A stretch of 64,000 bases of DNA. It comes from Paraburkholderia graminis C4D1M (lineage in GTDB: Bacteria; Pseudomonadota; Gammaproteobacteria; Burkholderiales; Burkholderiaceae). The position numbers and the translations under genes were made by a program. The notes under the pieces are model-generated. The model was not told the origin of the DNA. It saw only the letters and a list, made by a program, of their open reading frames with translations, and made no database searches. The DNA is taken from contig NZ_ABLD01000008.1 in assembly GCF_000172415.1 (NCBI RefSeq), positions 1 through 64,000 of the forward strand, written 5' to 3'. This document shows, piece by piece, positions 36,750 to 44,944 of this stretch; the stretch's first letter is position 1; every line of letters begins with the position of its first letter.

Positions 36750-37829
36750 TCAATGTGCGCGGGCCCGCGCCGCCGCTTCTTCACTCGTGCGGCGCTGCAG
36801 GGACACGGCATAGGCGGCGGATCGTGCGGCAAGCAGCGGATCGGCGGAAGGCGCAATGCCGTCCGGCAAAACCGTTGGATCGAAAGCAAGATCGCGGCAC
36901 GCACCGTCGATCTGCGTTTGCGCGCGATCTATCACGAGCGTGCCTGCGTCGATTCTCGGCCGGCGCGGCGAACTCACCCATTGCCGGGTGGAGTCGTCGG
37001 TCGTGTCGCCGGGCATGGCGACGTTCATAAACAGATGCCAGCGCAACGGCCCCTTGCGCAGACTTTTCGACAGATCGTAGAACAGAAAATCCGGATCGCG
37101 CAGATCGCCGGCATCGACGGCACGATAAGGCTTGTCCGGCACCACTTCCCACCGAACGAAGCGACGGATACCGTGCGCGTCGATAGTCTGGAACGCGCTG
37201 ATGCCGTAGTACGTGGCGTTGTCGTAGCCCGACGACGGCGGATGCTGCTCGATAAAACGCCTGAAAGCGCGGGCCTCGGGATGACTGTCGAGGAACGCCT
37301 GCATCTTCGCCGGATCGCGGCGGCCCGTGCGCGGATCGCGCGCATCCGCTTGCAACTGCTCGAGCAACGCCTGAGGCGTGCGCACCGGGAACACAGGCGT
37401 GGAGTTCATCGCAAGACGCCACTCCTCGCCGCGTGGCAACGTCATGCGCAGCGCGAGGCTGCGCACCGTGGCGGCGGCGTCGTCCTCGCCGGGATCGCCG
37501 CCGGGTATCGACAAGCGTCCGACAACCGCATAACGCCCCTTCGCAAACACGCTGGCACGTGAGAGCAGCGCGCCGTCTCCGTTGCTGTCGAAGTGGCCGG
37601 TCACGCAAATTCCTTTCGCATGATTGCGCCTGAAACCGGGGTGCGGCGTGGTCGTCGCCTCGAACGCATTGACGATGCGCCGTGCGTTCAGCCGTGGAGA
37701 AAGCCAGCCCACGCAAGAAAGGAACACAGCGGCGAGCGCCGCGGGTATCGCGCATACGGCGAACGTGCGCAATGTGCGACGCGATGATCGCGGACGCGCC
37801 GGCTGATCGCGCAAGTAGCCGAACCTCAT
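36750..37829 (-). CDS. Catalase-family peroxidase (SrpA-like), membrane anchored
   Basis: The 359-residue protein belongs to the short catalase-related family. The haem-site histidine is H70 in HPGFRRNHAKGICVTGHF, with further family segments in TPVFPVRTPQALLEQLQA and PSSGYDNATYYGISAF. An N-terminal helix (about residues 21-45) should hold it in or across the membrane, facing the periplasm. It lies between two paralogous anti-sigma genes and downstream of an ECF sigma gene, so it is probably induced with them in oxidative stress. Confidence 0.85.
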   Translation of the reverse strand: MRFGYLRDQPARPRSSRRTLRTFAVCAIPAALAAVFLSCVGWLSPRLNARRIVNAFEATTTPHPGFRRNHAKGICVTGHFDSNGDGALLSRASVFAKGRYAVVGRLSIPGGDPGEDDAAATVRSLALRMTLPRGEEWRLAMNSTPVFPVRTPQALLEQLQADARDPRTGRRDPAKMQAFLDSHPEARAFRRFIEQHPPSSGYDNATYYGISAFQTIDAHGIRRFVRWEVVPDKPYRAVDAGDLRDPDFLFYDLSKSLRKGPLRWHLFMNVAMPGDTTDDSTRQWVSSPRRPRIDAGTLVIDRAQTQIDGACRDLAFDPTVLPDGIAPSADPLLAARSAAYAVSLQRRTSEEAAARARAH

Positions 37830-37937
37830 GCGTTATGCGGCCGGCGGCGCGTGCGCTTCAACGCGGCGTGCCCGAGCGGCGCGTGACCAGCGAATGCGGC
37901 GCGACTCGTCACGCACATCGAACCGCTAAGGTTGCGC

Positions 37938-38942
37938 TCAACTCTGCTGGACATCGGTGCCGGTGCGGTTGTCGCCGACGGTCGCGGATACCCGGCCATC
38001 GTAAAGCTGCCTGCCGAGCGCATCCAGATCGACTGCACCTGGCGTGCCGATCAGCGCATAGCCCACCTCGCCGCGCCGCCACGCGACCACATTCATGCCT
38101 TCGACTTTCGCGTTCGACGGCGCTGCATCCGCCTTCGGTTCTTTCAGCACGCACAGCGCGACCGGGTCGCCCTTCTCCGGCAAATAGACGATCTGCACCA
38201 GTGGCTTGCCATGAAAGCGCAGCCGCTGGACGCGCTTGAAAGTCAGCCCCTGGCTGCGCAAATCGGGAATCCGTACGGGCAGCTCATCCACCTGCTGGAT
38301 GTCTGCAACGGTCGTCGCCGTGGTGCTCATGTCGGGCTGCAGCAGAGCGACCGTGTCGCGTGTGTACAGCTTCTGATAACCGGCCGCCGCCTTGATCCAC
38401 GGCGTCATGCCCGAGTCGTCAGAGGCCGTGGTGAGCGCGCCGCCACCACCGGCCAGTTGCGGCACGAGCCGCAGCGCGAGGCCGCAGCAGAACGCGCCCG
38501 CGACGAACGCCACCGCGAGCTTCGGCCACGTGGGCCACTGCGGCAGCGACAGCCATTGCCGCGACTTCGTCCGAGGCCTTAGCGGCCGCACATTGTCGCC
38601 AGGCTGTTCTTCGGTGCCGCGCGAGTTATCCGCTTCTGCCGCTTCTGCCGCTTCTGCCGCTTGGGCCACTTCTGCCGCGTCAGCGCCCGCGCTCCGCTCG
38701 GCACCCTCGCGCTCCACATGCTGACGGATCAACGCGTCGACGCTACGGCCCAGCGATTCCGGCATGGGCGGCAACGCCTGCTGTTCGAACGCATGCCGAT
38801 AAGGCAGTTGCGAGGCGCGCAGCATCGACACGCGGGACGCGAGGTCTTCCGATTCGCGGATCGCCTTTTCCACCTGTTCGCGCTCGGGGCCCGACAACTC
38901 ACCGTCGACATAAGCCAACAGGCTGGCATCATCGATCTTCAT
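37938..38942 (-). CDS. Anti-sigma factor, membrane-bound
   Basis: The 334-residue protein begins MKIDDASLLAYVDGELSGPE, a typical anti-sigma N-terminus that would bind the sigma factor in the cytoplasm. An Ala/Glu-rich linker (about residues 85-110) and one membrane helix (about residues 145-165, KLAVAFVAGAFCCGLALRL) lead to a periplasmic domain. The ATG overlaps the sigma stop codon (ATGA), the classic layout of a sigma/anti-sigma pair. Confidence 0.85.
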   Translation of the reverse strand: MKIDDASLLAYVDGELSGPEREQVEKAIRESEDLASRVSMLRASQLPYRHAFEQQALPPMPESLGRSVDALIRQHVEREGAERSAGADAAEVAQAAEAAEAAEADNSRGTEEQPGDNVRPLRPRTKSRQWLSLPQWPTWPKLAVAFVAGAFCCGLALRLVPQLAGGGGALTTASDDSGMTPWIKAAAGYQKLYTRDTVALLQPDMSTTATTVADIQQVDELPVRIPDLRSQGLTFKRVQRLRFHGKPLVQIVYLPEKGDPVALCVLKEPKADAAPSNAKVEGMNVVAWRRGEVGYALIGTPGAVDLDALGRQLYDGRVSATVGDNRTGTDVQQS

Positions 38943-39487
38943 TGCGCCGCTCGCTGGTTTTTCGACGATCGTGCCGAAGACGTATCGTGGTCGCTGAATT
39001 GCGCGCCGATTGTCTGGCGCGCGCGGGAGAGCCGGCTCATGATCGTGCCGATCGGCACGCCGAGCACCTCGGCCGCCTCCGCATAGCTGAACCCTTCGAC
39101 CGCCACGAGCAGCATCACGGTGCGCTGCGCGTCGGGAAGACGCTCCACCGCCGCGATGATCTCGCTCACGCTGTCGGCAGGATTGCGCGCCCCTGGGTCG
39201 GGCACGGTTTCGAGAAAGTTGTCGTCCCACTCCATGCTCGAGCGGCTGCGCACGTTGCGCGCACGTAGTTCGTTGAGCCAGGTGGAATGGACGATGGAGA
39301 ACATCCAGCTCAGAGGCGAGGTGCCCGGCTGCAATTGATGAGCACGTTCGAGCCCCCGCACGCACGCGCGCTGGAGCAGATCCTCGGCGTCGTGCTGGTT
39401 CCCGCACAGGCGCAGAGAGAATGCCCAGAGCCGCGGCAGCATGCCCGGTAGAAGACTGGGCAGATTCTCGACATCTGCTGTTGACAT
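38939..39487 (-). CDS. ECF-type RNA polymerase sigma factor
   Basis: The 182-residue factor has region 2 (LWAFSLRLCGNQHDAEDLLQ and SPLSWMFSIVHSTWLNELRA) and region 4 (FSYAEAAEVLGVPIGTIMSR). The ATG at 39487 (MSTADVENL) gives a normal ECF length; the longer frame to 39586 would use a TTG and add a non-conserved leader. It heads the sigma, anti-sigma, peroxidase, anti-sigma series and diverges from tssA across 258 bases, in which no clear promoter could be marked. Confidence 0.9.
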   Translation of the reverse strand: MSTADVENLPSLLPGMLPRLWAFSLRLCGNQHDAEDLLQRACVRGLERAHQLQPGTSPLSWMFSIVHSTWLNELRARNVRSRSSMEWDDNFLETVPDPGARNPADSVSEIIAAVERLPDAQRTVMLLVAVEGFSYAEAAEVLGVPIGTIMSRLSRARQTIGAQFSDHDTSSARSSKNQRAAQ

Positions 39488-39745
39488 GATTGACTGGCTC
39501 GAAGCAGGGTTACCGTCCGGCGCGCCGGCTGCTGACTGACCGTTCCTGCGGGTGAAGGAGTTCGCGGATTGTACAGCGTGCGTCAAACGTTTGCTTCCGG
39601 GCAGCCACGCCTCTTTGCCGCCTCAGGTGGAATAACCGCTCGCCGTCAGTTGTTCTGTCATGGACCGGAAACACCGAACGAAATCACGCGAGCGCGTCCG
39701 CCGTTTTCGCTCGCGCTTGCACATGCTCTCCTCTTCCAGTTCGAC

Positions 39746-40828
39746 ATGACCGACTCCTACACGACGAATGCCCTGCTTTCCCCTATCGACGATGCGGCGC
39801 CGGCCGGGCTCAACCTGGAATACGATCCCGCCTTCACCGAACTCGAACTGCTGGCGACACCGACGCCCGAGCGCGCCATGGGCGACAGTCTGAAAGCGGC
39901 TCAGGAACCCGACTGGGACAAAGTCGCAAGCGCCGCCGGCGCACTGCTCGCGCGCACGAAAGATCTGCGCGTCGCGGTCCACCTGTGTTCTGCTCGAACC
40001 CGTAGAGAAGGTCTGTCCGGATGGGCAGCGGGCCTCGGCCTCGTGCGCGGGCTGCTCGAACGCTACTGGGACCATGTGCATCCACAACTGGACGCAGACG
40101 ATAACAACGACCCCACCGCCCGCGCCAATGCGCTGATGCCGCTTGGCGATCCGCAAAGCGCGCTCGGCATGTTCAGGCTTGCTCCGTTTGTGCAGTCGCC
40201 GCGTCTGGGCCGCTTTTCGCTGCGCGATCTGCGCGTCGCGACGGGCGCGATCAACGCGTCGCCGTCGCAGGACGGCGCGCCGGCTCCGACGCTCGTCGAT
40301 CTCGAAGCATGTTGCATGGACTGCCCGGAGGATCAGTTGCCGCAATCGGCCGCAACGCTCGCAGAAGCACAGGAACATGCGCAAGCCATCGTCGCGTTGG
40401 TGCGGGAAAAACTCGGCACGGCGAGCCCCGACCTGGCGCTGTTGTGCGGCGATATCGCGGAGCTGAAAAAATTCGTCGATGCGCAAGTGCAGCGCCGGTT
40501 TCCTGGACGACCGGAAGCGGGCGTCGGCGCGTCGCCGGCCTCGCTGTCGGGCTCGCTTCTGGACTTGTCTTCGTCTTCGCCTGTGTCGCCGCACGAGGGC
40601 GCCACGCATGAGCCGGCCAACGCGAGAATCTCCGGCCAGGCCGATGTGATCCGGCGGCTCGACGAGATTTGCGACTACTACGAGCGCGTCGAACCTTCGA
40701 GCCCGCTACCGATTCTGCTCAAACGCGCGCGGCGCCTCGTCGGCAAGAGTTTCGCCGAGGTGCTCAGGGACATCGCGCCAGGCGGGCTGTCGGAGCTTCA
40801 GACATTGTCGGGTTCCGAGAGCGAATAA
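39746..40828 (+). CDS. tssA: Type VI secretion protein TssA (ImpA N-terminal domain)
   Basis: The 360-residue cytoplasmic protein helps prime and coordinate sheath and tube growth on the baseplate. The ImpA_N domain is recognised by LLSPIDDAAPAGLNLEYDPAF at the start and EPDWDKVASAAGALLARTKDLR; the C-terminal RVEPSSPLPILLKRARRLVG is usual for TssA. The ATG at 39746 begins where homology begins; upstream in-frame codons look non-coding. It is the only T6SS gene here on the plus strand, converging on the kinase/phosphatase end of the main operon. Confidence 0.9.
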   Translation: MTDSYTTNALLSPIDDAAPAGLNLEYDPAFTELELLATPTPERAMGDSLKAAQEPDWDKVASAAGALLARTKDLRVAVHLCSARTRREGLSGWAAGLGLVRGLLERYWDHVHPQLDADDNNDPTARANALMPLGDPQSALGMFRLAPFVQSPRLGRFSLRDLRVATGAINASPSQDGAPAPTLVDLEACCMDCPEDQLPQSAATLAEAQEHAQAIVALVREKLGTASPDLALLCGDIAELKKFVDAQVQRRFPGRPEAGVGASPASLSGSLLDLSSSSPVSPHEGATHEPANARISGQADVIRRLDEICDYYERVEPSSPLPILLKRARRLVGKSFAEVLRDIAPGGLSELQTLSGSESE

Positions 40829-40884
40829 GCGCGGCCGGCGAGGCGCGGCCGGCCAGGCGCGGCCGGCGAGGTGCGGCCGCGGAG
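40829..40884. repeat. Four 14-bp GC-rich tandem repeats directly after tssA
   Basis: Units of GCGCGGCCGGCGAG begin at the base after the tssA stop codon; units two and four differ at one and a few positions. They are rich in GGCCGG palindromes and could fold, perhaps helping to end transcription between the convergent tssA and the small membrane protein gene. Confidence 0.7.
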
Positions 40885-40936
40885 GCGCGTTCAGCAGACC
40901 GCATCGCGGCCCTCAACGGCGATCATGACGCCAGCA

Positions 40937-41362
40937 TCAACGAGTCAGCATCAACCACCCGGCGGCAAGCGCGCCGGCCACCGCGACCAACAGCAGCAGC
41001 ATCCATAGCGCGGACGAGCGGCCTCGCTTCACAGGCATCTGCGCGCTGCCGGCATCGCGCCGCCGAATCGGCACGGGCTGGCGCCGTGCGGCACCCGCAG
41101 GGACGCTTCGACGCACCGTATCGCGCCCATCGGAGGGCGCTTCGCCGACGAGCGAATCAAGCAAGCGTCGCCGCCGCTGCCGATATGCATCGCGTTCGAT
41201 GCGGCCAAGCCGATGCATTTCATCGAGCGCCCGCAACGCGTCGTTGACCTGCTGCTCGCGCATGCCCGGCTCCTCATGTGGCGTCACCGCAAGCTCCGCC
41301 TGCAGGTCGCGCCGCGCCGCCCGTCTGCGCTGTCCGCCCCGCCGCATTTCGCTGCCCGTCAT
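40937..41362 (-). CDS. Small membrane protein of the T6SS kinase operon (hypothetical)
   Basis: This 141-residue protein is very rich in Arg in its first 115 residues and ends in one hydrophobic helix (about 118-138, ALWMLLLLVAVAGALAAGWL), so it should be a tail-anchored inner-membrane protein. ALRALDEMHRLGRIERDAYR around residue 45 resembles the short SHOCT oligomerisation motif. It overlaps ppkA by 4 bases and is the last gene of the minus-strand T6SS operon. Its role is unknown; a link to the kinase/phosphatase control module is likely from context. Confidence 0.7.
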   Translation of the reverse strand: MTGSEMRRGGQRRRAARRDLQAELAVTPHEEPGMREQQVNDALRALDEMHRLGRIERDAYRQRRRRLLDSLVGEAPSDGRDTVRRSVPAGAARRQPVPIRRRDAGSAQMPVKRGRSSALWMLLLLVAVAGALAAGWLMLTR

Positions 41363-44217
41363 GCGTTCGCCTGGCTGTGCCGGTCGCTGCGCGCGGGCAG
41401 CGTCATTGAAACCGACGCCGCCGCGCTCGCCGCGTCGCCGCTTTCGACCCGCGCCTTGATCTGGTCCAGCAGCGCGCTCAAGCCGCCTGGCGGCAACGCG
41501 ATGCTCGCGCCGATGTCGCGCTCCATCTGCTTCATCGCTTCAGGGTCGGCTGCCTGCGCGGTATCGAAGCGTGCCTGCAGCGCCTGCAGATCCGGGTCGG
41601 CCATCGGCTGATCGCGCGCGGCCAGGATTGCCGCCGCGAGCAGATAGCGTTGCGCCGCGTCGCCGAGTTTCTGATCGCCGGAAAGCGCGTCGGCACCCTG
41701 CGAGGCGACGCGAGCGGCGTCTTGCAGATGGCCCGCGCGGCCAAGCGCGCGAGCATTGCCGAGATACGCGTTGGCAACGAGCTGCGGCGCGCCGCTCGTG
41801 AGGAACGCGTTGCCGGGTTCCAACGCGCGCATCCGGTTGAGTGCCGCGAGAGCACGCGCTCCGTCGTTGGCGGCAGCGGCGAGCCGCAGCGCGTCCATTT
41901 GCGCAGCCGCGTCGCCGCTCGCCGTCAACTGGTCGATGCGTTGCTGCTGCAACAACTGCAGCATCCGGTCACGCTGAGCGGAAAGACCCGGCGAATGCGG
42001 CGCATAACGCAAGCCGACCTCGATGACGTCCAGCGTCCGATGCGCCAGCAGCGGATCGGTCACGCGAGACGCCGCGGCGACGATGCCGTCGGCGAGCGCG
42101 TCTATTGCGGTGCCGGTTTCCGACGAAGCGTCGTTTTGCAGCGCGCTCATCGCCCGGCTCACGCCGTCGAGCCACGATGCACTGGCTGACGGATTAGCCG
42201 CCAGTTCCACGAGCGAGCGGCGCGCATCGGGCACGCTCATCGCGGCGGCAGGCGTCCCATGATTTTGTGTCGCCGATGCCGCTGCGGCCGCCAGTTGTCC
42301 GCGCCGCCGCTGCAAGCGCGAGGAGTCCGGAAACAGTTGCAGGGCCAGCGCGATCCGCGCCCGCGCTTCGTCGAACCTGGCCGAGTCGAGCGATTGCCCG
42401 ATCGCGGCGTCGTAGCGCGATTCGATCTGCGGACTCTTCAGCAACGCGCTGCCCGGGTCGAGCATGCGAATCCGCTGCAGGATGTCCGCCGCGCTGCCCG
42501 GCTGGTCGTCGAACAACGCGTCGCGATCGAGCGCTTCGTCGAGGCTGCTCGCGAGCTTCGCGAGCATGTCGGCGCGCTCATCGTCGATCTGCTTGCGCCG
42601 CACGTCGAATTCCGGCGAAAACAGCTTCAACTGGTCGCGGATCTGAAACACGTGCTGGGCGGCCGCATAATCGATCCGCCCGAGCGGCGGGCTCCAGTAC
42701 GCGTCGAGCCGGCTTGCGAGAAAGCGCTGGATCAGATCGTTCTGGTTCAGCACGAGGCGTTCGCGCTCGTCCACGCCAAGCAAGGCGAGCGCCGCGACGG
42801 CCTGGTCTTCGTTCGCGTAGTGCCGTGGATCGCTATCGGCAAAGCGTGCGATGGTCGCCTCCAGTTGCCGATGGCGATGCTGGCTATGCCATGCGGAAGC
42901 GCCTGCGGCGAGCACCGCCACGGCGAGCGCGCCCGCGCAATATGGCAACAGGCGCTCGCGCATTTTCCTCGGCCGCAGCCCTTCGACGAGCGCGCCCACC
43001 GTCTGCAACCGCTCGCCGCCGCGAAAAGCCACCGCCTGGCACAGCGCCCGGTATTGACGCCGCCCGAGACCCGGCACTGGCGGCGGCACTGCACTCTCGC
43101 GCAACGCGACGTCGGCGCTGTGCCGGTCGAACGGATGGCGGCCGGTTAGCAACTCGAAAACCACACAGCCGAGCGCGTACACGTCGTCGCGCACCGACGG
43201 CGCCGCGCCCTCGATCATGTCGAGGCTCGCATAGGCCGGTGTCATCGCGCCGAGCGTGCCGGCATCGAACACGGTCTGCTCACCGGCCGCGCCCGCCGCA
43301 GCGAGCCCCGCCCGCGCGATGCCGAAGTCGAACACCTTCGGCACGCCGTCGCGCGTCACCATGACGTTGCCCGGCTTGAAGTCCGAGTGCACGATGCCGC
43401 TCGCATGCGCGCGCTGCAACGCGCGCGCCATCGCGTCGATCAGCGGCCACGCCTCGCGAAACGGCATTCCCGAGGGACGCCCGCGAATCAGCGTGCGCAG
43501 ATCCGTGCCGTCGATGTACTCCATCGTCATGAAAACGATCGTGCCGTCCTTGTCGAAATCGTAGACGTGCACGATGTTGTCGTGAGCAAGCCGTTGCGCG
43601 CGGCGCGCTTCGCGTTGCAAGGCAATCAGCGAATCCGGGTGGCGGCGGAACTCGTCGTTGAGCACCTTCACGGCCACGTAGGGATCGCGGTCGCGGGCCT
43701 CGACCTTGCGCTCGTCGCGCGCCAGATAGACGACGCCCATGCCGCCGCGCCCCAGTTCGCGCTCGAGCAGAAAACGTCCTTTGAGCAGCTTGCCCACCGA
43801 TGCATGATCGCTACTTTGTGCCTGAGCTACACGCTGCCAGGTATCGCGGTTCAGGCTGCTGTCGCTGGACTTGCTATCGCTGGCGCTGCTGCCGTTCACA
43901 TCGCTGTCGTTCACATCGTTGCTTCGGACTTCTTCCGATCCCGCGTGGCTGACGGAACGGCTCGCGGGTTTGACGACGGTCGCGTCGTCCCACGATGCGC
44001 GCGATGAAACCCCCACTGCGGGTTGCACGACAGTGAGGCCGTCGCCGGCGTCAGCGGGCCTCGCATCGAGCGCCACTTGCTCGCGGCGGTACACGGAAGA
44101 AGAGGAAACCGGCGCGGCGCGCCGCGCGAACAACCGCCGTGCGCGGGCCTCGATCAGAAGGAACAGTTGCCGTGCGCGCGCGCCGCCGGCGCCGAGGCGT
44201 GAGTAGATGTCGTTCAT
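41359..44217 (-). CDS. ppkA: T6SS-associated serine/threonine protein kinase PpkA
   Basis: The 952-residue kinase has a disordered N-terminus, a full Hanks-type kinase domain (about residues 145-410) and a membrane helix near 450 before a long helical C-terminal part. Motifs: GRGGMGVVYLARD, catalytic Lys K184 (VAVKVLN), HSD in place of HRD at 277-279 (IVHSDFKPGNVMV) and DFG at 297-299. Such kinases phosphorylate an FHA protein to switch T6SS assembly on; the FHA protein is at 52847-54517 and the opposing phosphatase is the next gene. The ATG at 44217 is chosen over a TTG at 44241 that lies inside pppA. Confidence 0.88.
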   Translation of the reverse strand: MNDIYSRLGAGGARARQLFLLIEARARRLFARRAAPVSSSSVYRREQVALDARPADAGDGLTVVQPAVGVSSRASWDDATVVKPASRSVSHAGSEEVRSNDVNDSDVNGSSASDSKSSDSSLNRDTWQRVAQAQSSDHASVGKLLKGRFLLERELGRGGMGVVYLARDERKVEARDRDPYVAVKVLNDEFRRHPDSLIALQREARRAQRLAHDNIVHVYDFDKDGTIVFMTMEYIDGTDLRTLIRGRPSGMPFREAWPLIDAMARALQRAHASGIVHSDFKPGNVMVTRDGVPKVFDFGIARAGLAAAGAAGEQTVFDAGTLGAMTPAYASLDMIEGAAPSVRDDVYALGCVVFELLTGRHPFDRHSADVALRESAVPPPVPGLGRRQYRALCQAVAFRGGERLQTVGALVEGLRPRKMRERLLPYCAGALAVAVLAAGASAWHSQHRHRQLEATIARFADSDPRHYANEDQAVAALALLGVDERERLVLNQNDLIQRFLASRLDAYWSPPLGRIDYAAAQHVFQIRDQLKLFSPEFDVRRKQIDDERADMLAKLASSLDEALDRDALFDDQPGSAADILQRIRMLDPGSALLKSPQIESRYDAAIGQSLDSARFDEARARIALALQLFPDSSRLQRRRGQLAAAAASATQNHGTPAAAMSVPDARRSLVELAANPSASASWLDGVSRAMSALQNDASSETGTAIDALADGIVAAASRVTDPLLAHRTLDVIEVGLRYAPHSPGLSAQRDRMLQLLQQQRIDQLTASGDAAAQMDALRLAAAANDGARALAALNRMRALEPGNAFLTSGAPQLVANAYLGNARALGRAGHLQDAARVASQGADALSGDQKLGDAAQRYLLAAAILAARDQPMADPDLQALQARFDTAQAADPEAMKQMERDIGASIALPPGGLSALLDQIKARVESGDAASAAASVSMTLPARSDRHSQANA

Positions 44218-44227
44218 CGAAGGTCTA

Positions 44228-44944
44228 TCAGGCTGCTTCAAGCCGTACGATCACGGCGGAAAGGTTGTCGCGGGCGCGGCGCGCAAGCGACAGCGCGAAC
44301 AGGCGGTCCACCAGTTGCTGCGGGGTGTGCGGATCGCGGCATGCGTCGGCCAGTTCGCCGTCGCTCAGTTCCTTGTTGATCCCGTCCGAGCACAGCAGGA
44401 ACAGCATGCCTGGGCGGCTGCCCGCCACCGCCCAGTCGACGAACAGCGTGTCCTCGACGCCGATTGCGCGTGTCAGCACCCCCGCCCCCGCTGCCGGCGC
44501 GCGCGTGCCGAACTGTGTGATGTCGGCTGGCTGACCGTGCACGTGATCGCGCGTGAGCTGAACCAGCGCGCCGTTTTCGTGCACATAGACGCGGCTGTCG
44601 CCAACCCAGCCGCACAGCACGAATGCCGGGGCGTGGACCAGCAGCGCGAGCGTCGAGCCGATCACGTCGACCTGCTGCTGAGCGGCTGCCGCGCGCAGCT
44701 CGGCGTTGACCTGCTGCAACGTATCTTCGATGGCCGCAATGAAGTCGTTCACGTCGGCGTCGCGAGTCAGCGCACCCAGCCGCTCGACGATCAGCGTGCT
44801 GGCGTAGTCGCCGGCCGCGTGGCCGCCGAGTCCATCGGCGACGACCCACAGTCCGAGGTCGTCGCGCACGAGGATCGCGTCCTCGTTACGGCGGCGCACG
44901 TTACCCGTTTCCGTGTGGCCGGCTGAGCGGCAGACCGTCCTCAT
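44228..44944 (-). CDS. pppA: T6SS-associated PP2C-type protein phosphatase PppA
   Basis: This 238-residue metal-dependent phosphatase reverses PpkA phosphorylation. The metal and phosphate-binding motifs are complete: RRRNEDAILV, VADGLGGHAAGD, WVGDSRVYV, LLCSDGINKEL and RDNLSAVIV. It overlaps the tagF stop by 4 bases (ATGA) and sits 10 bases before ppkA, so phosphatase and kinase are made together. Confidence 0.92.
   Translation of the reverse strand: MRTVCRSAGHTETGNVRRRNEDAILVRDDLGLWVVADGLGGHAAGDYASTLIVERLGALTRDADVNDFIAAIEDTLQQVNAELRAAAAQQQVDVIGSTLALLVHAPAFVLCGWVGDSRVYVHENGALVQLTRDHVHGQPADITQFGTRAPAAGAGVLTRAIGVEDTLFVDWAVAGSRPGMLFLLCSDGINKELSDGELADACRDPHTPQQLVDRLFALSLARRARDNLSAVIVRLEAA

Noticed and set aside
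40829..40884. Replication origin or iteron array
   Set aside because: Repeats are very GC-rich, short and placed between convergent genes, with no AT-rich region or initiator gene nearby.
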